From Ochotona curzoniae (taxonomy: Eukaryota > Chordata > Mammalia > Lagomorpha > Ochotonidae), in assembly GCF_017591425.1 (NCBI RefSeq), contig NW_024467083.1, positions 15,615,001 to 15,679,000 of the forward strand: a DNA stretch of 64,000 nucleotides, written 5' to 3'. A program made the translations under genes and the position numbers. Below, piece after piece: positions 46,860 to 58,712 of the stretch. The notes beneath the pieces are model-generated. The model ran no database searches. It worked only from the letters and a program-made list of their open reading frames with translations, and had not been told where the DNA came from. Positions within the stretch are counted from its first letter, which is position 1. Every line of letters begins with the position of its first letter.

Positions 46860-47397
46860 CTTCCTGCCTCCCTCTGCCCACCAACTACAGAAGAGCGCTT
46901 CACCAGCCTGGATGCTATCTTTGCCCTGGTCAAGCAGACACTTCCATTCAGGAATGTTTTAAAGCTGAATCTGCAGAAAAGACACTAGTATCTGCCATGA
47001 TGAGGTGTCACAAATACATCTGCTGATCTATCTGCTACCATTGACAACACCTGCAAAGACCAGAGCTCTTCACCAATCAACCCTCAGAGCCAGCCTCTGC
47101 AAGGAATCAAGATACTTTCCAAAAGGCGTTCTGATGAGGAAACTCTCACTCCTTTAATAACGCCTCTTCATGGGACTCACACAGCCCCTTGCCTTATCTC
47201 TTTCTTTCAAAAATTTGTCCATGCTGAAATGCAGAAAATTTTTAATCAAACATTTAACCGGTTCTTCTTACAGAATATCTGCCTCTTCTGACCTACCATT
47301 TCTCCCTCAACCACCAGGAGACCATCGCCTAGATGATATGACAACCCAGTTCACTTGAAGAACGCCAATTTTCCTTTATATGTAACAAAGGGAGGAA
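46860..47397 (+). pseudogene. Degenerate endogenous retrovirus internal segment
   Basis: This segment directly precedes an LTR-like start and ends in acaaagggaggaa, which resembles a polypurine tract just 5' of a 3' LTR. Its reading frames are broken by stops; the longest run (62 codons, 47170-47358) shows no motif I can assign to gag, pol or env. The identification rests on position and the polypurine tract. It is not functional. Confidence 0.45.
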
Positions 47398-48315
47398 TGT
47401 AAGGAGTGACTCAGTGATCCCAAGACTGACCCCACCAGCCTGGATTCAGTGCCAGTGGAAATCATCCCTGGGTCTCCGCCTGCTACCTGGTGGGCGTGAT
47501 CTAGAGCTTGTCTGCCCTGGTCTAGGGTGTGACCTTCAACCCTGTATATAGAATGTGACCTCTGATATGATTGGAAGGTCAACAGGATTAGGTGTGCCTT
47601 TCATCCAATCACAATGTCATCACTGGGTGAAGGGACTACCTGAAAACAATGCCCTTTTACCCTTCTGTTTTAAACCTTTATAAACCTGGAACTTGGGCTA
47701 AATAAACATTCCTCACCAGCTTGTCTCCGGTGATTTTTGTGGCCAAAGAACACTGTTGCCTCACCGTTGGAGATCTTGGGATCTGCAAGCAGGACAAAAC
47801 CCTGAGAAGTGCCACCTTGAAGGCCCTCAATTCCTGCTGCCTTAAATCCTCTAGGTTTTGGTTCCCTTGATACCTGGTTACCCGGCATTACCGTAAACCT
47901 CCTAGATCTCAATTAAGGCCCACTTGCCTAATCAAGCTAGTGATTTTCAGGTTTAAACTGTGCACTCCTCCAATCCCCTGAGGCATATATTCCTGGTGTC
48001 CACCTAAGCTGCATCTGCCAGTCCCTGACCCCCACATTCCCCATCTCCCTACCCCAGGCCAGAAAAGACGCCTCTCCCCTTTGTTCTCTCTTCTCTTCCT
48101 CCTTGTACTGTCTGTCTCTGCCCTTCTCTCTGCCCCTCTCTTCCTCCTGTTCTCGCTCTCTGCTCCTCTCCTTGTCTCTGCTCTATTCTTTGTCTCTCTC
48201 TGCTTTCTGCTCTGCTCACACTGTCTTCCTACTCCACCCTACCATCCTTACTGAAATAAAGGTCTCTCTGTGACTCACTTGCTGTGTCCGGCATCTTAGG
48301 TTTGTGGAAAAAAGT
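47398..48315 (+). mobile_element. LTR region of an endogenous retrovirus, possibly two LTRs
   Basis: It opens with TG (tgtaaggagtgactcag) right after a polypurine tract. A CCAAT-like box (catccaatcacaatg, near 47602), a TATA-like tttataaacctgg (near 47677) and a polyadenylation signal ctaaataaacattcc (near 47698) follow. A second set appears further on: ctccaatcccctgag, gcatatattcc, a long pyrimidine-rich R-like stretch (48060-48240) and actgaaataaaggtc (near 48255). Two promoter/poly(A) sets suggest either a long LTR or two LTRs side by side. It is noncoding. Confidence 0.6.
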
Positions 48316-48465
48316 TAACACAGCCTTCAGAAATTCATCACACTTGTTCATATCTTGATTTTCTTCTCTGTAAAACAGGATTGATTGTAGAATATGTTCA
48401 TTCAGCCCCTACAAGGAAGAAGCAATGCAATACACATCTAATACCTTTGGGTCATTTGGTAATGA

Positions 48466-48682
48466 TTTTTTAAAGATTTGTTTATTTTTATTGAAAAAAC
48501 AGATTTACAGAGGGAAGGGAGGCAGGAGTTTTTTCTGAGTCCCCACATGGTGTAGGATCCCAAGGCACCGGGCTGCATCCTCCACTGCTTTCCCTGGCTA
48601 CAAACAGGAAGATGGATGGGAACTGGATCCTGGCACTTGCAGGCAGAGGGTTAGCCAGTTGAATCATTGTGTAAGCCCCTTT
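48466..48682 (-). mobile_element. CSINE with internal deletion
   Basis: Reverse phrases: ttttttaaagatttgtttat, ttgaaaaaacagatttacag, ctgagtccccacatggtgta, ctccactgctttccctggct and a head complement near 48670. The gatcttccatc to agctcctggc portion is deleted. Confidence 0.82.
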
Positions 48683-49702
48683 GGTAATCATTTTAAAAGT
48701 GTGTAAAGCCACTTTATATAAGAATCAAGAATGCTCCTTTCTATGAAACAGAGAAACACTGGATAGAAGGAGGCATATCCTCTAAATGAGAACTAATGAT
48801 AGATTTGGACTCTACGGTGAAAGCCTTTCTTTAAAAAATATTATTTTATTATGTATAACTGATGTGAAGTAAACAAAGTGAATACATCACTGATGTTAAT
48901 GGAACTTTGAATGGTTTGACTATTATGTTATTATTGCATCAAAACATCCTGCATGCTGAGTAGAAATGGGTGCATTAGAGCATCTTTTGGTGTAAAGTTT
49001 AAATACATGCTATTTTCATAATATATCTCTATGAGTGTATTGTCTTCTGATATAAAAATCATTATTAGTAGATCAAAAAGTGAAAAAGTTTATCTCATTT
49101 GCAACCATATCACATATTTTAGCACTGAATAATATATCATCTTAATGTCTTAAATAACAGCACTATTTGTAGATGGTAGAAATACCACATCTGTCATTGG
49201 TCTAGTTTTACTTTTAAGAACTTTCATTCTTTAAAGTCAATCATTCCATCCCTATCTGTATAAAGACCTGCTATTTGGAAGCTTTACCGTAATGCTTTTT
49301 TTGGAACTAGTGCCAGGGAATTAACTTGTATGTGAACCTTGCTTATAATAATGCCTGGGCTCTATAAAATCCCTACAGTTGGGGTTTCAAGCAAAGCTAG
49401 CTAATATTTAATTCTGTTTATTAAAAAAGCTCATTTCCCTGTGGTTTCTAATTTTATTTCATACTGAAATCCCCTTGTTGTAATTGCTGTCATTCTCTCC
49501 TTGTTTTCCTCTAATTATTCTAGTTAGAGAAAATTCTCAATTATTCAGGGACTATATATTTAATCTGTGGATTTGCCAAATCCTCTTTTTAAAATTCTAT
49601 CTTTTGCTCACATTTTTAACCATTTAAATGTTTCCTACTTTCAATTTCACCTGATGTGAATCATGGTAGCATATAAGAAGTTCATGTCAAAATTAGTGTC
49701 TT
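48683..49702. other. AT-rich intergenic stretch
   Basis: No gene, RNA or repeat boundary recognised over about 1 kb. Confidence 0.5.
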
Positions 49703-50030
49703 AGAGTTGGAACAGTGGCGTCCCAAGGTAAGCCAGCATTTGGAGGGCCAGCATCCCATAAGGGTGGCAGTTCAAGTCCCTGAGGCTCTACTTCAGATTC
49801 AGCTCCTTGCCAATACACCTGGGAAAGCAGTGGACAGTGGCTGAAGTACTTTAAGGCCTGTAAACACACACAGGGGAAACCCAGTGAAGCTCCTGACACC
49901 TGGGCATGCCTGATGTTGTTTTGGCTTGTTGCAGCCATCTGGAGAGTGAACCAGCAGAGGTAGACCTCTAAGCTCTGTCTCACCCTCTGTGCTAATTTGC
50001 CTTTTAAATAAATAAATACATCCTTTAGAA
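49703..50030 (+). mobile_element. CSINE copy
   Basis: Sense phrases: agttggaacagtggcgtccc, gcagttcaagtccctgaggc, gaagctcctgacacctgggc and gccttttaaataaataaata. Confidence 0.82.
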
Positions 50031-50041
50031 AATCTTCTTGT

Positions 50042-50385
50042 GAAAGTCTTGGGTTTGCAGAGTGCCCGAGTTCAAGTCCTGGGTCTCCTCTTAATTCCAA
50101 CTTCCTGCGCACACTCTAGCTGGCAGGGCAGGTGATGGCTCAAGTACTTGGGTCCCTGCCTCCCAGGTGGAATACCTGGATTGAGTCCCTAGCTTCTGGC
50201 ATCTAGCTTCAGCCTGACCCAGCCCTGGTTGCTACAGGCATTTGAGGAGAGCATCAGCAGATAGGAAATCTGTTTTTCTCTCCCCTGTAACTCCCAATAG
50301 TCCCTCTGATTCAAGATATGAACGATCTTTCTATCCTTTCTTTCAAGTTCAATAAATAAATACTTTAAATAAATAAATATCCCAA
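50042..50385 (+). mobile_element. Old CSINE2-like copy, head truncated
   Basis: It begins inside the head (agagtgcccgagttcaagtc) and has gatggctcaagtacttgggt, cctggattgagtccctagct, aggcatttgaggagagcatc and a ttcaataaataaat tail. Confidence 0.75.
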
Positions 50386-50534
50386 CAAATCAATTCAAGA
50401 GTACTTAATAAAGTTCATGAAATAATGGAATGAGAGTATGTGTTTATTTTAGTGCAAAAAAAATGTTTGGTACATGTTTTTTTCATAAAATAATTTTAAA
50501 AAACTTAAGGCCAGCAAAATAAGTTCGTATGTTA

Positions 50535-50865
50535 AAAATATTTATTTACGTGTTTCTTTGTTTGCTTGTTTAAGGGGCCAAGAAGCAGAATAAGAGAGAA
50601 CTTTCATCATCTGGTTTGCTCCCCAAATGCTCATAGTGGGGCTTTATCCCCTTCCAATTCTCTGTCACTGTCTATGGCATCAGGCTAAAGCTGCGCATTG
50701 GAATACAGTCCAGTCTTCCGTGATGGTAGAGACCCAGCCACCTGCGCCATCCTCTGCTGTCTCCTAAGATGAACTGGAATCAAAAGGGAAGCCAGGATTC
50801 AAACTCAAGCATTCAGACATGGGATGCAGCTGGGTTAACATCCAGCCTAAATGTTCTCTCAAGCT
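50535..50865 (-). mobile_element. Old CSINE2-like copy
   Basis: Reverse phrases: aaatatttatttacgtgttt, ggttaacatccagcctaaat at the head side, and gccaggattcaaactcaagc near the B-box side. Confidence 0.7.
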
Positions 50866-51424
50866 TATATTTTAATTTTACTTCTACACAAAACTTTTTG
50901 AAGTACTCACTTCATGTAAATAGAACTTATTATCTTTAAAAACAATACAAAACAATAAAGTCACTTCATCAATGTTCTGCAGTTTTCATTTTGTGCCTTT
51001 ATCAGGTGCACTTACCCTTTTCCTATTCTTTCTGAGGTTTAATCCAGTTTTATTACTTTAAACAGTACAAGCTCAGCATGCTTTTATTTATAAATATATT
51101 TAAGAATATATAATTTTGTTCGTATTTAAAATTTATATTTTCCTGGAAGCTCTATTGTAAGTCAGATTCATGTGTACTGTTAATTAATTGTCATCTCCAG
51201 TTGGACATATGTATTTATATATATTATATATTTATATTATGTTGCATGTATTTAATTTCACTATATGTATATCTAAACAGCATGTTAATATTTATTTTTG
51301 TAATTTATAAAAATGACCTCACAGTGTCTTACATAACTGCTATTTGCTTCATTATCATATCACTGCATTTTATGTTCCAAAAATCACCTATTATCACCTG
51401 AAATTATTTTGCTCATTTCTTCTT
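50866..51424. other. Very AT-rich stretch
   Basis: Runs such as tatatattatatatttatat near 51210-51240 dominate. No gene seen; a 66-codon frame at 51201-51401 is low complexity. Confidence 0.5.
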
Positions 51425-51745
51425 TCATCAAACAATTTGTTTATTTTTATTGGAAAAGCAGATTTACAGAGAGAAGAAGAGACAGAGAGAAAGATCTTCC
51501 ACCTGTTTTATTCACCAAGTGGTCACAAAGGCCAGAGGTAAGCTGTTCCAAAGCCAGGAGGAAGAAGCCTCTTCCCAAGCAGGTGCAAGGTCCCAAGGCC
51601 TTGGGCCATCCTCAACTGTTTTCCTATGACACAGGCAGGAATCTGGATTGGAACTGGAGCATCCAGGGCATGAACCAGCACCCTTATGGGATCCCAGTGA
51701 TTGAAAGGTAAGGATTAGCCCATTGACCCATTGTGCCAGGGCCTG
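51425..51745 (-). mobile_element. CSINE copy
   Basis: A full reverse copy: aatttgtttatttttattgg, agagaaagatcttccacctg, ggtcccaaggccttgggcca, cttatgggatcccagtgatt and head complement cattgtgccagggcc. Confidence 0.92.
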
Positions 51746-52314
51746 TTCATTTCTTTACTTCTGTATTGACTAAATTCAGATAAAATCTAAGGTTTACAGA
51801 GAACTGAGTCCTCTTTTACTCTTCAAGAAATTCAGTACCGAAGAAGGTAAAATATTAGCATGTATACTTATATTTCCATATATTTAGAATAGATTTTCCT
51901 ACCTGTTTATCATCATTTTTAGTGCATCCTGGCAGACTGCGTCCTAAAAGGCTTCTGCCCTTACCATCCCAGCCATGATATGCAGTGTAACTGCTTCCTG
52001 ATACCCTCACTTCAGCTTTATTTAGCTTATGCTTATTAATTTTTTGAATAAAAATGGTAGTTTCTTGCTATAATTTTCACTACCCGAACTCCTAATATGT
52101 GTATGTGTTAACCTTTTATATTTCTTCTTCTGTGATTTTGTTGCTTGATTTGCTCATTTTTGTTTTATTTTTTCTTATATTTATTATAAGTAATATTATT
52201 TATACTTCAATTATTACAATTGAAGTATTACATAATTGAAATAAGTATTATATAATTGGAATATTATCTAATACTTCAAGTTTTACTTCACTAACTTCTG
52301 GTGTTTTTAATTTT
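51746..52314. other. AT-rich intergenic stretch with a local inverted repeat
   Basis: Near 52200-52275 the phrases tacttcaattattacaattg and ttgaagtattacataattga form an imperfect inverted and direct repeat cluster. No gene was recognised. Confidence 0.45.
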
Positions 52315-52480
52315 TTAAAAAATCATTTTTGTTTTATTTGCAAGAGAATCAGGGATCTTTTATTGTTTTTCCAGGCATATTAGCAAGCAACTAGATGGAG
52401 AAGGTAGGACTTCCAATTTCCACTTCTTTATAGGATACCAGCACAGCCTAATCCACTGCACCGTTACTTAGGCTCCTGGA
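52315..52480 (-). mobile_element. Old CSINE fragment
   Basis: Reverse phrases: catttttgttttatttgcaa, ttaggataccagcac-like (ttataggataccagcacagc) and ctaatccactgcaccgttac at the head side. The middle is deleted. Confidence 0.6.
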
Positions 52481-52629
52481 TAAGTTCATTATATGGAACT
52501 CATTTCTAGATATTCAAAGGTTGCTTTCAATGAAATTGTAATAAAGAATGAAACCTCCTTTTTCAACAGAAAAATGAGTATTGTACATTTCAAGTCGCAT
52601 ATGTTTCCAATGCATTAAAAAATACCTGT

Positions 52630-52930
52630 TGGGCAGACATTTCTCTAGTAGTCCAGAGACCCACCAGGACACCTGAGTCCCGTTTCAGAGCACTTGGGGT
52701 AGAGTCCCAGCTGTTCTCCAAATCCAAGATTCCGACTGATGTAGAGCTTTGGAAGCAGCAGGGAATGCCTCAAGGAGTCCCCGCCATACATATGGGAGAT
52801 CAGAATTGACTTCTGGAGTACTGGCAGCAGCCTGGCCTGGCCCAGCTTTAGCCATGTTGGGCTTTTCAGCAGTCAGTGAATAGGTTCTATTGTCAGTTTG
52901 TCTCTCACTCTCAAATAAATATATGAAGAA
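52630..52930 (+). mobile_element. Old CSINE2-like copy
   Basis: Sense phrases: gggcagacatttctctagta, ggtagagtcccagctgttct, cagcctggcctggcccagct and ctctcactctcaaataaata. Confidence 0.72.
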
Positions 52931-54439
52931 AGAAGAAAAATCAGTTTTGTAATCTTAAATTTTTATGTTTTCATCATTATAAAGATGTATTTATGAGCAA
53001 TCTCCCAACCTGGAAGTTTCTTCCCAGGAAATATTTTGATGATCAAGGAATCTACCCATTAGTCCGTTTCAGTTTCAGTAGACCCCTTGTATTCATTAAA
53101 TAAGCACAGATACACACATGCACACACATACACTTTTTACAAATGATTAAAACAGACCCGGAAAGTGACATCTATTGGACAAACCTGAACTCCTCGTTAT
53201 GTCCATAGGAATCTCCAGCTTCTTCCCTTTGCTGCAGCTGCTGTCACCTGGGAAAGCTCTTTGCCCCCGGTTCCCTTCCCCTGTATTCTCCTTAACACTG
53301 CTTAACTGCTTCCTGCAAGCTAAGCATTTCCTCATTGTTTAGCTGGATAGAATCTCCAACTCTGCTCTTTTGGGTCTTGTTTTACCTGTTTTTCTTCTGA
53401 TTTAGTTTTGCATCCTCTCCAGGTAGGGCACTTACTTATGCATCATTGTACCCCTCATTTGACATACTAGATAGCACCTCGTTGTTTTTCTTCTGAGATA
53501 TTTTCTGTCTTTCCCCCATGTACCTCAACAGGGAAGAGAGTGTGTCTGGACTCAGGCAGATCCACTGGTTTAACTGGTTATCGCAAAAGGCCTGAGGTGA
53601 GTGCTGCATACACATGATAATGTTTTAATACTAAAAGGAAATTAAGATGTTGTATCCCAAATTAAAGAAGGTTATTTTTAATCCAATGAGACCTTTAAAA
53701 CTAAATTCTGCCTGGGAAAATAATGAAATTTTTATTTATAAAACAAGATTGAATGTAGTATTATTCCTCAGAAAAACCTTATCCAATTTACGGTAAGCTT
53801 TATTATGGAAGATTCATCCGAAACTGCAATACATATGCCAAGTTTTGGTATAATGTGTTAAAATTGCTTCAGCATAATGTTTGTGGCACATTCTATCTAA
53901 TTTATACATATGAAACATGACATTGTTATAAAGTGTAGTTATTTTCAGACAACTCAAATTAAAATCTGCTTTAATTAAAATATTTGTCTCTCAATATATT
54001 AACTGAAAACAACTTTATTTCAGAAAAAAGCTAACAGTTTAACTAGATATTGACAAAAATGCATTAAATCTACTTTTTGAAAGGTTTTACTTCTTGCAAG
54101 TTTCAGCCTGATGTGATTTAAAAATAGCCAAGTTATAAACTCCTGAAAATTGGAATTTATAATGGAAATACTGACAGAGCCTTAACTTTTAGAAGAACGA
54201 AAGTGCTGTTGTAATAGCATTTGCTGCTGCCTCAGCCAGTGTGGCAACATGACTAGGGTGCTAGATGTGGTATTTTAAACACAAGGCTTGTGGAATACTT
54301 GCTGAAATATTTTCCTGTGTTTCTAAGCTTTTAGAAAGTTCATTTCTTGCTTTGAGAACTCTATCTCTTAAAAGATGATACAGAGAACAAACATGAAAGT
54401 TCCTTTCTTTTTCTCTATTCCGTCTCAATTCTTCTCCCA
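52931..54439. other. Intergenic stretch, no SINE
   Basis: About 1.5 kb without a recent insertion. No gene or named repeat was found; the 54000-54400 part is AT-rich. Confidence 0.45.
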
Positions 54440-54880
54440 TTGGGAGCCTTTCCTGAAAGCTTTCCTATCTCAAGGTACATTTCCATTCATGCACCCCTTT
54501 GTTCAAGCCTGAAAACGGGATGGCAGCCTTCACTTGTCACATTATTTCTTCCTCTACACCTGGTCCATCATAAATACTGAGGATTTTATTGTCAGAATAT
54601 ACCTTGCCACAATTCATGCCTCTTCATCATCACTGCCAACATCGTAGCTCATGCCCCATAACCTCTAATGCTGCCTGTCACGGTAGTTGCTTGGGTTGTT
54701 TTCTCTTCCCAGTGGATCTAAAATAAAATCCAGATATCATGTAATAATCTAGCTGTTATTTTTTCTGCAGCCTCCTTTTCAATATCCATTCCCCAAATAT
54801 GGCCTAGAATTCTGCCCTGTTCTTGCAGCCCCGCAGACCTTCTACACACATGCTCTACCAAGAACACTCACCTTGGGATG
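54440..54880 (-). mobile_element. Ancient mammal-wide repeat, reverse relative of 37700-38185
   Basis: Plus-strand phrases aaaataaaatccagatatca, aataatctagctgttatttt, gcctagaattctgccctgtt and cccgcagaccttctacacac follow the order of an old dispersed mammalian repeat (possibly L2-related). The name is uncertain. Confidence 0.45.
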
Positions 54881-55024
54881 AGGAAATCATCTACATTCTT
54901 TATGATGGATTTTAAACGTCATTTCTATAAAGACACAACCTTATCCACTCAAGTGGGCACATTTCTTCCATTATGTTATCAAAGTTCCTATTCACTTAAT
55001 TTATTTCATTATATATATATATAT

Positions 55025-55328
55025 TTTAAAGATTTATTTATGTTTATTAGAAAGAGAGAAAGAAATATCTTCCATCTGATCATTTACTCCCCAAGTGACT
55101 GCAATGGCTGGTGCTACGCCAATCCAAAGCCAGGAGCCAGGAGCTCTTTCAGGTTTCCCACGCGGGTGCAGGCTCCCAAGGCTTTGGGTCATCCTTGACT
55201 GCTTTCCCAGGCCACAGGCAGGGAGCTGGATAAGAAGTGGGGCTGCCAGGATTAGAACAAGCATCCATATGGGATTTCGAAGCGTTCAAGGCAAGGACTT
55301 CAGCTGCTAGGCCACCACTCTGGGTCCA
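55025..55328 (-). mobile_element. CSINE copy
   Basis: A full reverse copy after a short (AT)n run: aaagatttatttatgtttat, aatatcttccatctgatcat, ggcaaggacttcagctgcta and head complement ccaccactctgggtcc. Confidence 0.92.
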
Positions 55329-55447
55329 GGATGTGATTTTAATAAACCGTTTATATGATCATAGGAATAAAGGAATTTCAAATATGAACTAAGTTAAAAA
55401 ATGGCTAAATGAATGAGGATACTTTGAAAAGCCAATGGGAAAACAAA

Positions 55448-55765
55448 TTCAGTTTGGCATGGTGACATAGTTGGCTAAGTTGTTGCTGATGTCAGCATTC
55501 CATATTGGAATGCTATGTTAGGTGTCAGCTGTGCTTCCCTTCAAACTTTCTGCCCATGAGCCTGAGAAGGAAGATGTCCCAAGTATTTTGACCCTGACCA
55601 CCAACATACAAGACTAGGAGGGAATGCTTGGCTCTTGGATTAAGCCTAGTCCAGATGTGGCTGTTCTGCCCATGCGGGGAGTGAATCCTTAGGTGAAAGG
55701 TCTGTATCATCCTCTTTCTCTGTTGCTCTGCCTGTCATGTAAATAAATGTTTTAAAATGGTAAAC
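55448..55765 (+). mobile_element. CSINE copy, diverged
   Basis: Sense phrases: cagtttggcatggtgacata, catgcggggagtgaatcctt, ctgttgctctgcctgtcatg and taaataaatgttttaaaatg. Confidence 0.78.
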
Positions 55766-56049
55766 TTATTTTGGTATAACAATTTCTGAAATCCATATAT
55801 GTAAAGATATTCAAAAGGTTCATGCAAAATGTATATTATGGAAATACTACATGGATTGGAAAACATTTTGCATAAAAATTATTTTTTAATTTTAGTTTTG
55901 TGAACCTCGTGAAAGATCTTTCTACTTACAGCACATTAATTTGTATGTACATATCATCACACATATAATAAACCATATTAAGGAAATTTTTTTAAAAAAA
56001 TCTACTTTTAGACACTGAAATTTCTAGTTGTTTTTCTACTGGTGCTGGG
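55766..56049. other. AT-rich intergenic stretch
   Basis: No gene or named repeat recognised. Confidence 0.45.
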
Positions 56050-56470
56050 AGCAATAGTTATGTAATTATTCAAATAAAAAGAAACATATTATTTCACAAT
56101 TCTGGAGCTCAGAGGTCCAAATGCAGTCTCACTGTTTTACAGTCACAGTGTCAACAAGCTCATTTCCTTCTGAAGACTGTAGGGGAGAAGTGTCTCTTTT
56201 CATTTTGCAGCTTCTGGCAGTTTTCTTCAGCTCATGACATCACATCACAAACTCTATTCTCCTTCTGCTTCCATGGTCATGTCACCTCTCTGCTTCCCAC
56301 CTTTGGTCCTCTACTTGAAAGGATCCTTGGAATGAGCCTGTTAATTCAGCATAATCTTACTTTCTCAAGATCTCTAATACAATACCAACAGCAAAGTTTC
56401 TTTTGTCATGCAGTGTAACCCATTCATAAATTAAGGATCAGCTTATAGACGTATTTGGAGGGGACTTTAT
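56050..56470 (-). mobile_element. MaLR/MLT1-like LTR relic
   Basis: Reverse-strand LTR phrases are seen on the plus strand: tatttcacaattctggagct, cagaggtccaaatgcagtct, ttctgaagactgtaggggag and, near the far end, gcagtgtaacccattcataa. It is noncoding and diverged. Confidence 0.55.
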
Positions 56471-57424
56471 TCAGCTTAAATCAAAGTCTTATGCATTTGA
56501 AATATATATTGGGTATTCCAGCGAAGATGACAAGTGGATAGTTTGGTATGAGTCTAGTGGGCAGGAGAGAGAACTGAGAAACTCAGTTTGACAGTCACCA
56601 CAATACAGGTATGGCTTACCACAAAATAGTGTATGAGCATGTGAAATTACAAATCCAAGGTAACCTGGAAGCAAAAAGCTTAGAAAACAAAATAGCTGCT
56701 GCACCTGGTATGAGTTGAAACAGTTTGCTTGAAACACAAGGAAAAATGGAAAATATCCATTACACTTGCTGTCCCAAATTAAATTAGTAATATTTTATAG
56801 AAGTTTCAACCAAACCGCAGTGGGTTGAAGAACAAATGGACCTGGTGAATAAAAGAAGTACATTTCAAACTTTACCCAGGAGAGCAATGAATAAATGTAA
56901 TGGCTATCAGAAGATTTCACTGAAGTAAGAAGTCTTTCTCTGTTCTCAGGAGAGGGAGCAAGACAATATGCTTAGTTGTTGATAGCAATCATTCAGTAGA
57001 AATATAAAGGCTGATAATGCAAGCAAAAGAAAGGGTAAGAAGAGAAAAATTTGGCCACAATAAATAAGAAGATTTCATACCACAAGGGAGAAATGGTGAT
57101 GGAAGCAGAGAACTTCCCAGGTAATGAAGGATAGGAAGCAGAACACAAGGGCACATGTGGAGGCCCACAAATCAGTATCTGGAGCTATCAGGGCTGAGGT
57201 TTATTTTAATTGTATCCATGTTTGTAGTGTTGACAGTTGCAAGTCAAGTAAGCGAGTCAGCTGGTAAGCCAAGTTTTGAGAAATTCCAGCAAAGGACTAA
57301 TTTGAAACCTAATAAATAGGAAGAAAGTGAAAAATTGAGGGGGAGGGCATGAGGGTTTGTCCTCCTGCCACAATGAAATGACTTTGGTTGTCAATTTCTT
57401 TTTCTTTTTCTTTTCTTCTTCTTT
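56471..57424. other. Intergenic stretch, unassigned
   Basis: No gene or named repeat was found. An 82-codon minus frame (56489-56737) lacks motifs. Confidence 0.45.
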
Positions 57425-57710
57425 TTAAAGATTTATTTATTCTACTTGTAAAGGGAAATTTACAGAGAAGAAGAAAAAGAGAGAAAGATTTTCCACCTAC
57501 CGGTTCACTCCCCAAATGGTCAAAATGGCTGGAGTCTCTCATGTGGGTATGGGATCCCCAGGACTTGAGCCATCCTCCACTGCTTTACCAGGCCCCAGAC
57601 AAGGAGCTAGATGGGAAGTGGAGCAGCCAGGACACAAACCTGTGCCCATATGGGATCCTGGTGCTTGCAAGGGGAGGATTTCACTAAATAAGCCATCATG
57701 TGGAGTCCTG
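57425..57710 (-). mobile_element. CSINE copy
   Basis: A full reverse copy: ttttaaagatttatttattc, ttccacctaccggttcactc, catcctccactgctttacca, gcccatatgggatcctggtg. Confidence 0.9.
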
Positions 57711-57884
57711 AATATCAATTTCACAAGCCCAACAATCATTAGCAAATTATTTTGGAGTTATGATTAAATCATGGTCATACTGAACAAGTTAATCAAATAG
57801 AGGAGAGTGTTTCCTTTCTTATGATATGGTATAATTTTGACTGCTTGAAATTCATCATACAGTGAAGATTTAAATACTCAGCAT

Positions 57885-58175
57885 ATTGGGATATTAACCA
57901 GTTGCTCAGGACACTTATAATCCCATGTCAGAGTGCCTGATCTGAGTCCCAGCTATTCCACACTTCTGGTCCAGGTTCTTGCTAATGCACTTCAGAGGCA
58001 GCAGATTATGGCCAAAATACTTGGGTTCCTGCAACTCACCTGGGAAAACTTGTTTGAATTCGTAGATCCTGGTTTTAGCTGGCCTTGCGCCAGCTGCTGC
58101 TATAGGCTTTTGAGGAGTGAATCAGTGGATAGAAGCTATACTCTCCGTCAGATACCCAGGCACCAAGAAAAACAT
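57885..58175 (+). mobile_element. Old CSINE2-like copy
   Basis: Sense phrases: gggatattaaccagttgctc, ctgagtcccagctattccac, gcacttcagaggcagcagat and ggcttttgaggagtgaatca. The A-tail is eroded. Confidence 0.75.
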
Positions 58176-58371
58176 TAACATTTTCCTTTGTAATAATATT
58201 TTACATTATTTTTGGGATTTATCTTTGTACTTTTTACATTTGAAAATACAACATGTATTAGTCTGATTTTTATAAAAAAGAAAATAAAACACACATTTAA
58301 AAAAAATACTATTCCCCAAATTTATCAGATTTCTTTAATTTGTAATATAATTCTTACAATTTGTATGCATT

Positions 58372-58712
58372 GGTTGGCTTTGTGATGTAGCATGCTAAGT
58401 CTGCAGTTGCAAGGCCAGCATCCCATGTAACTAACTGCCAGATACAATGTCTGCTTCTCTGCTTCTGATCCACTTCCTTGTTGATGCACCTGAGAGAGCA
58501 GCAGAAGATAGGTTAAGTTGTCGGAGCCCTGCCACCCTCATGGCAGCCTTGGATGGAGTTGCTGGTCCCTGGCTTTAGCCTGGCTCAGTGCTGGTCATTG
58601 TGGCCATTTAGGTAGTAAGCCAGCAGATGGAAGGATAGAAGCTCTCTCTCTCTCTCTCTCTCTCTTCATTTTTCTGTAACTTGGCCTTTGAAACAAATAA
58701 AATCTAAAAAAA
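58372..58712 (+). mobile_element. CSINE copy with (CT)n
   Basis: Sense phrases: ggttggctttgtgatgtagc, gatccacttccttgttgatg, ggccatttaggtagtaagcc, a (CT)n run at about 58642-58665, then gcctttgaaacaaataaaat. Confidence 0.82.

Noticed and set aside
46860..47397. Possible host gene exon before the LTR
   Set aside because: Frames are interrupted by stops and the segment ends in a polypurine tract at an LTR start, so a retroviral relic is the simpler reading.
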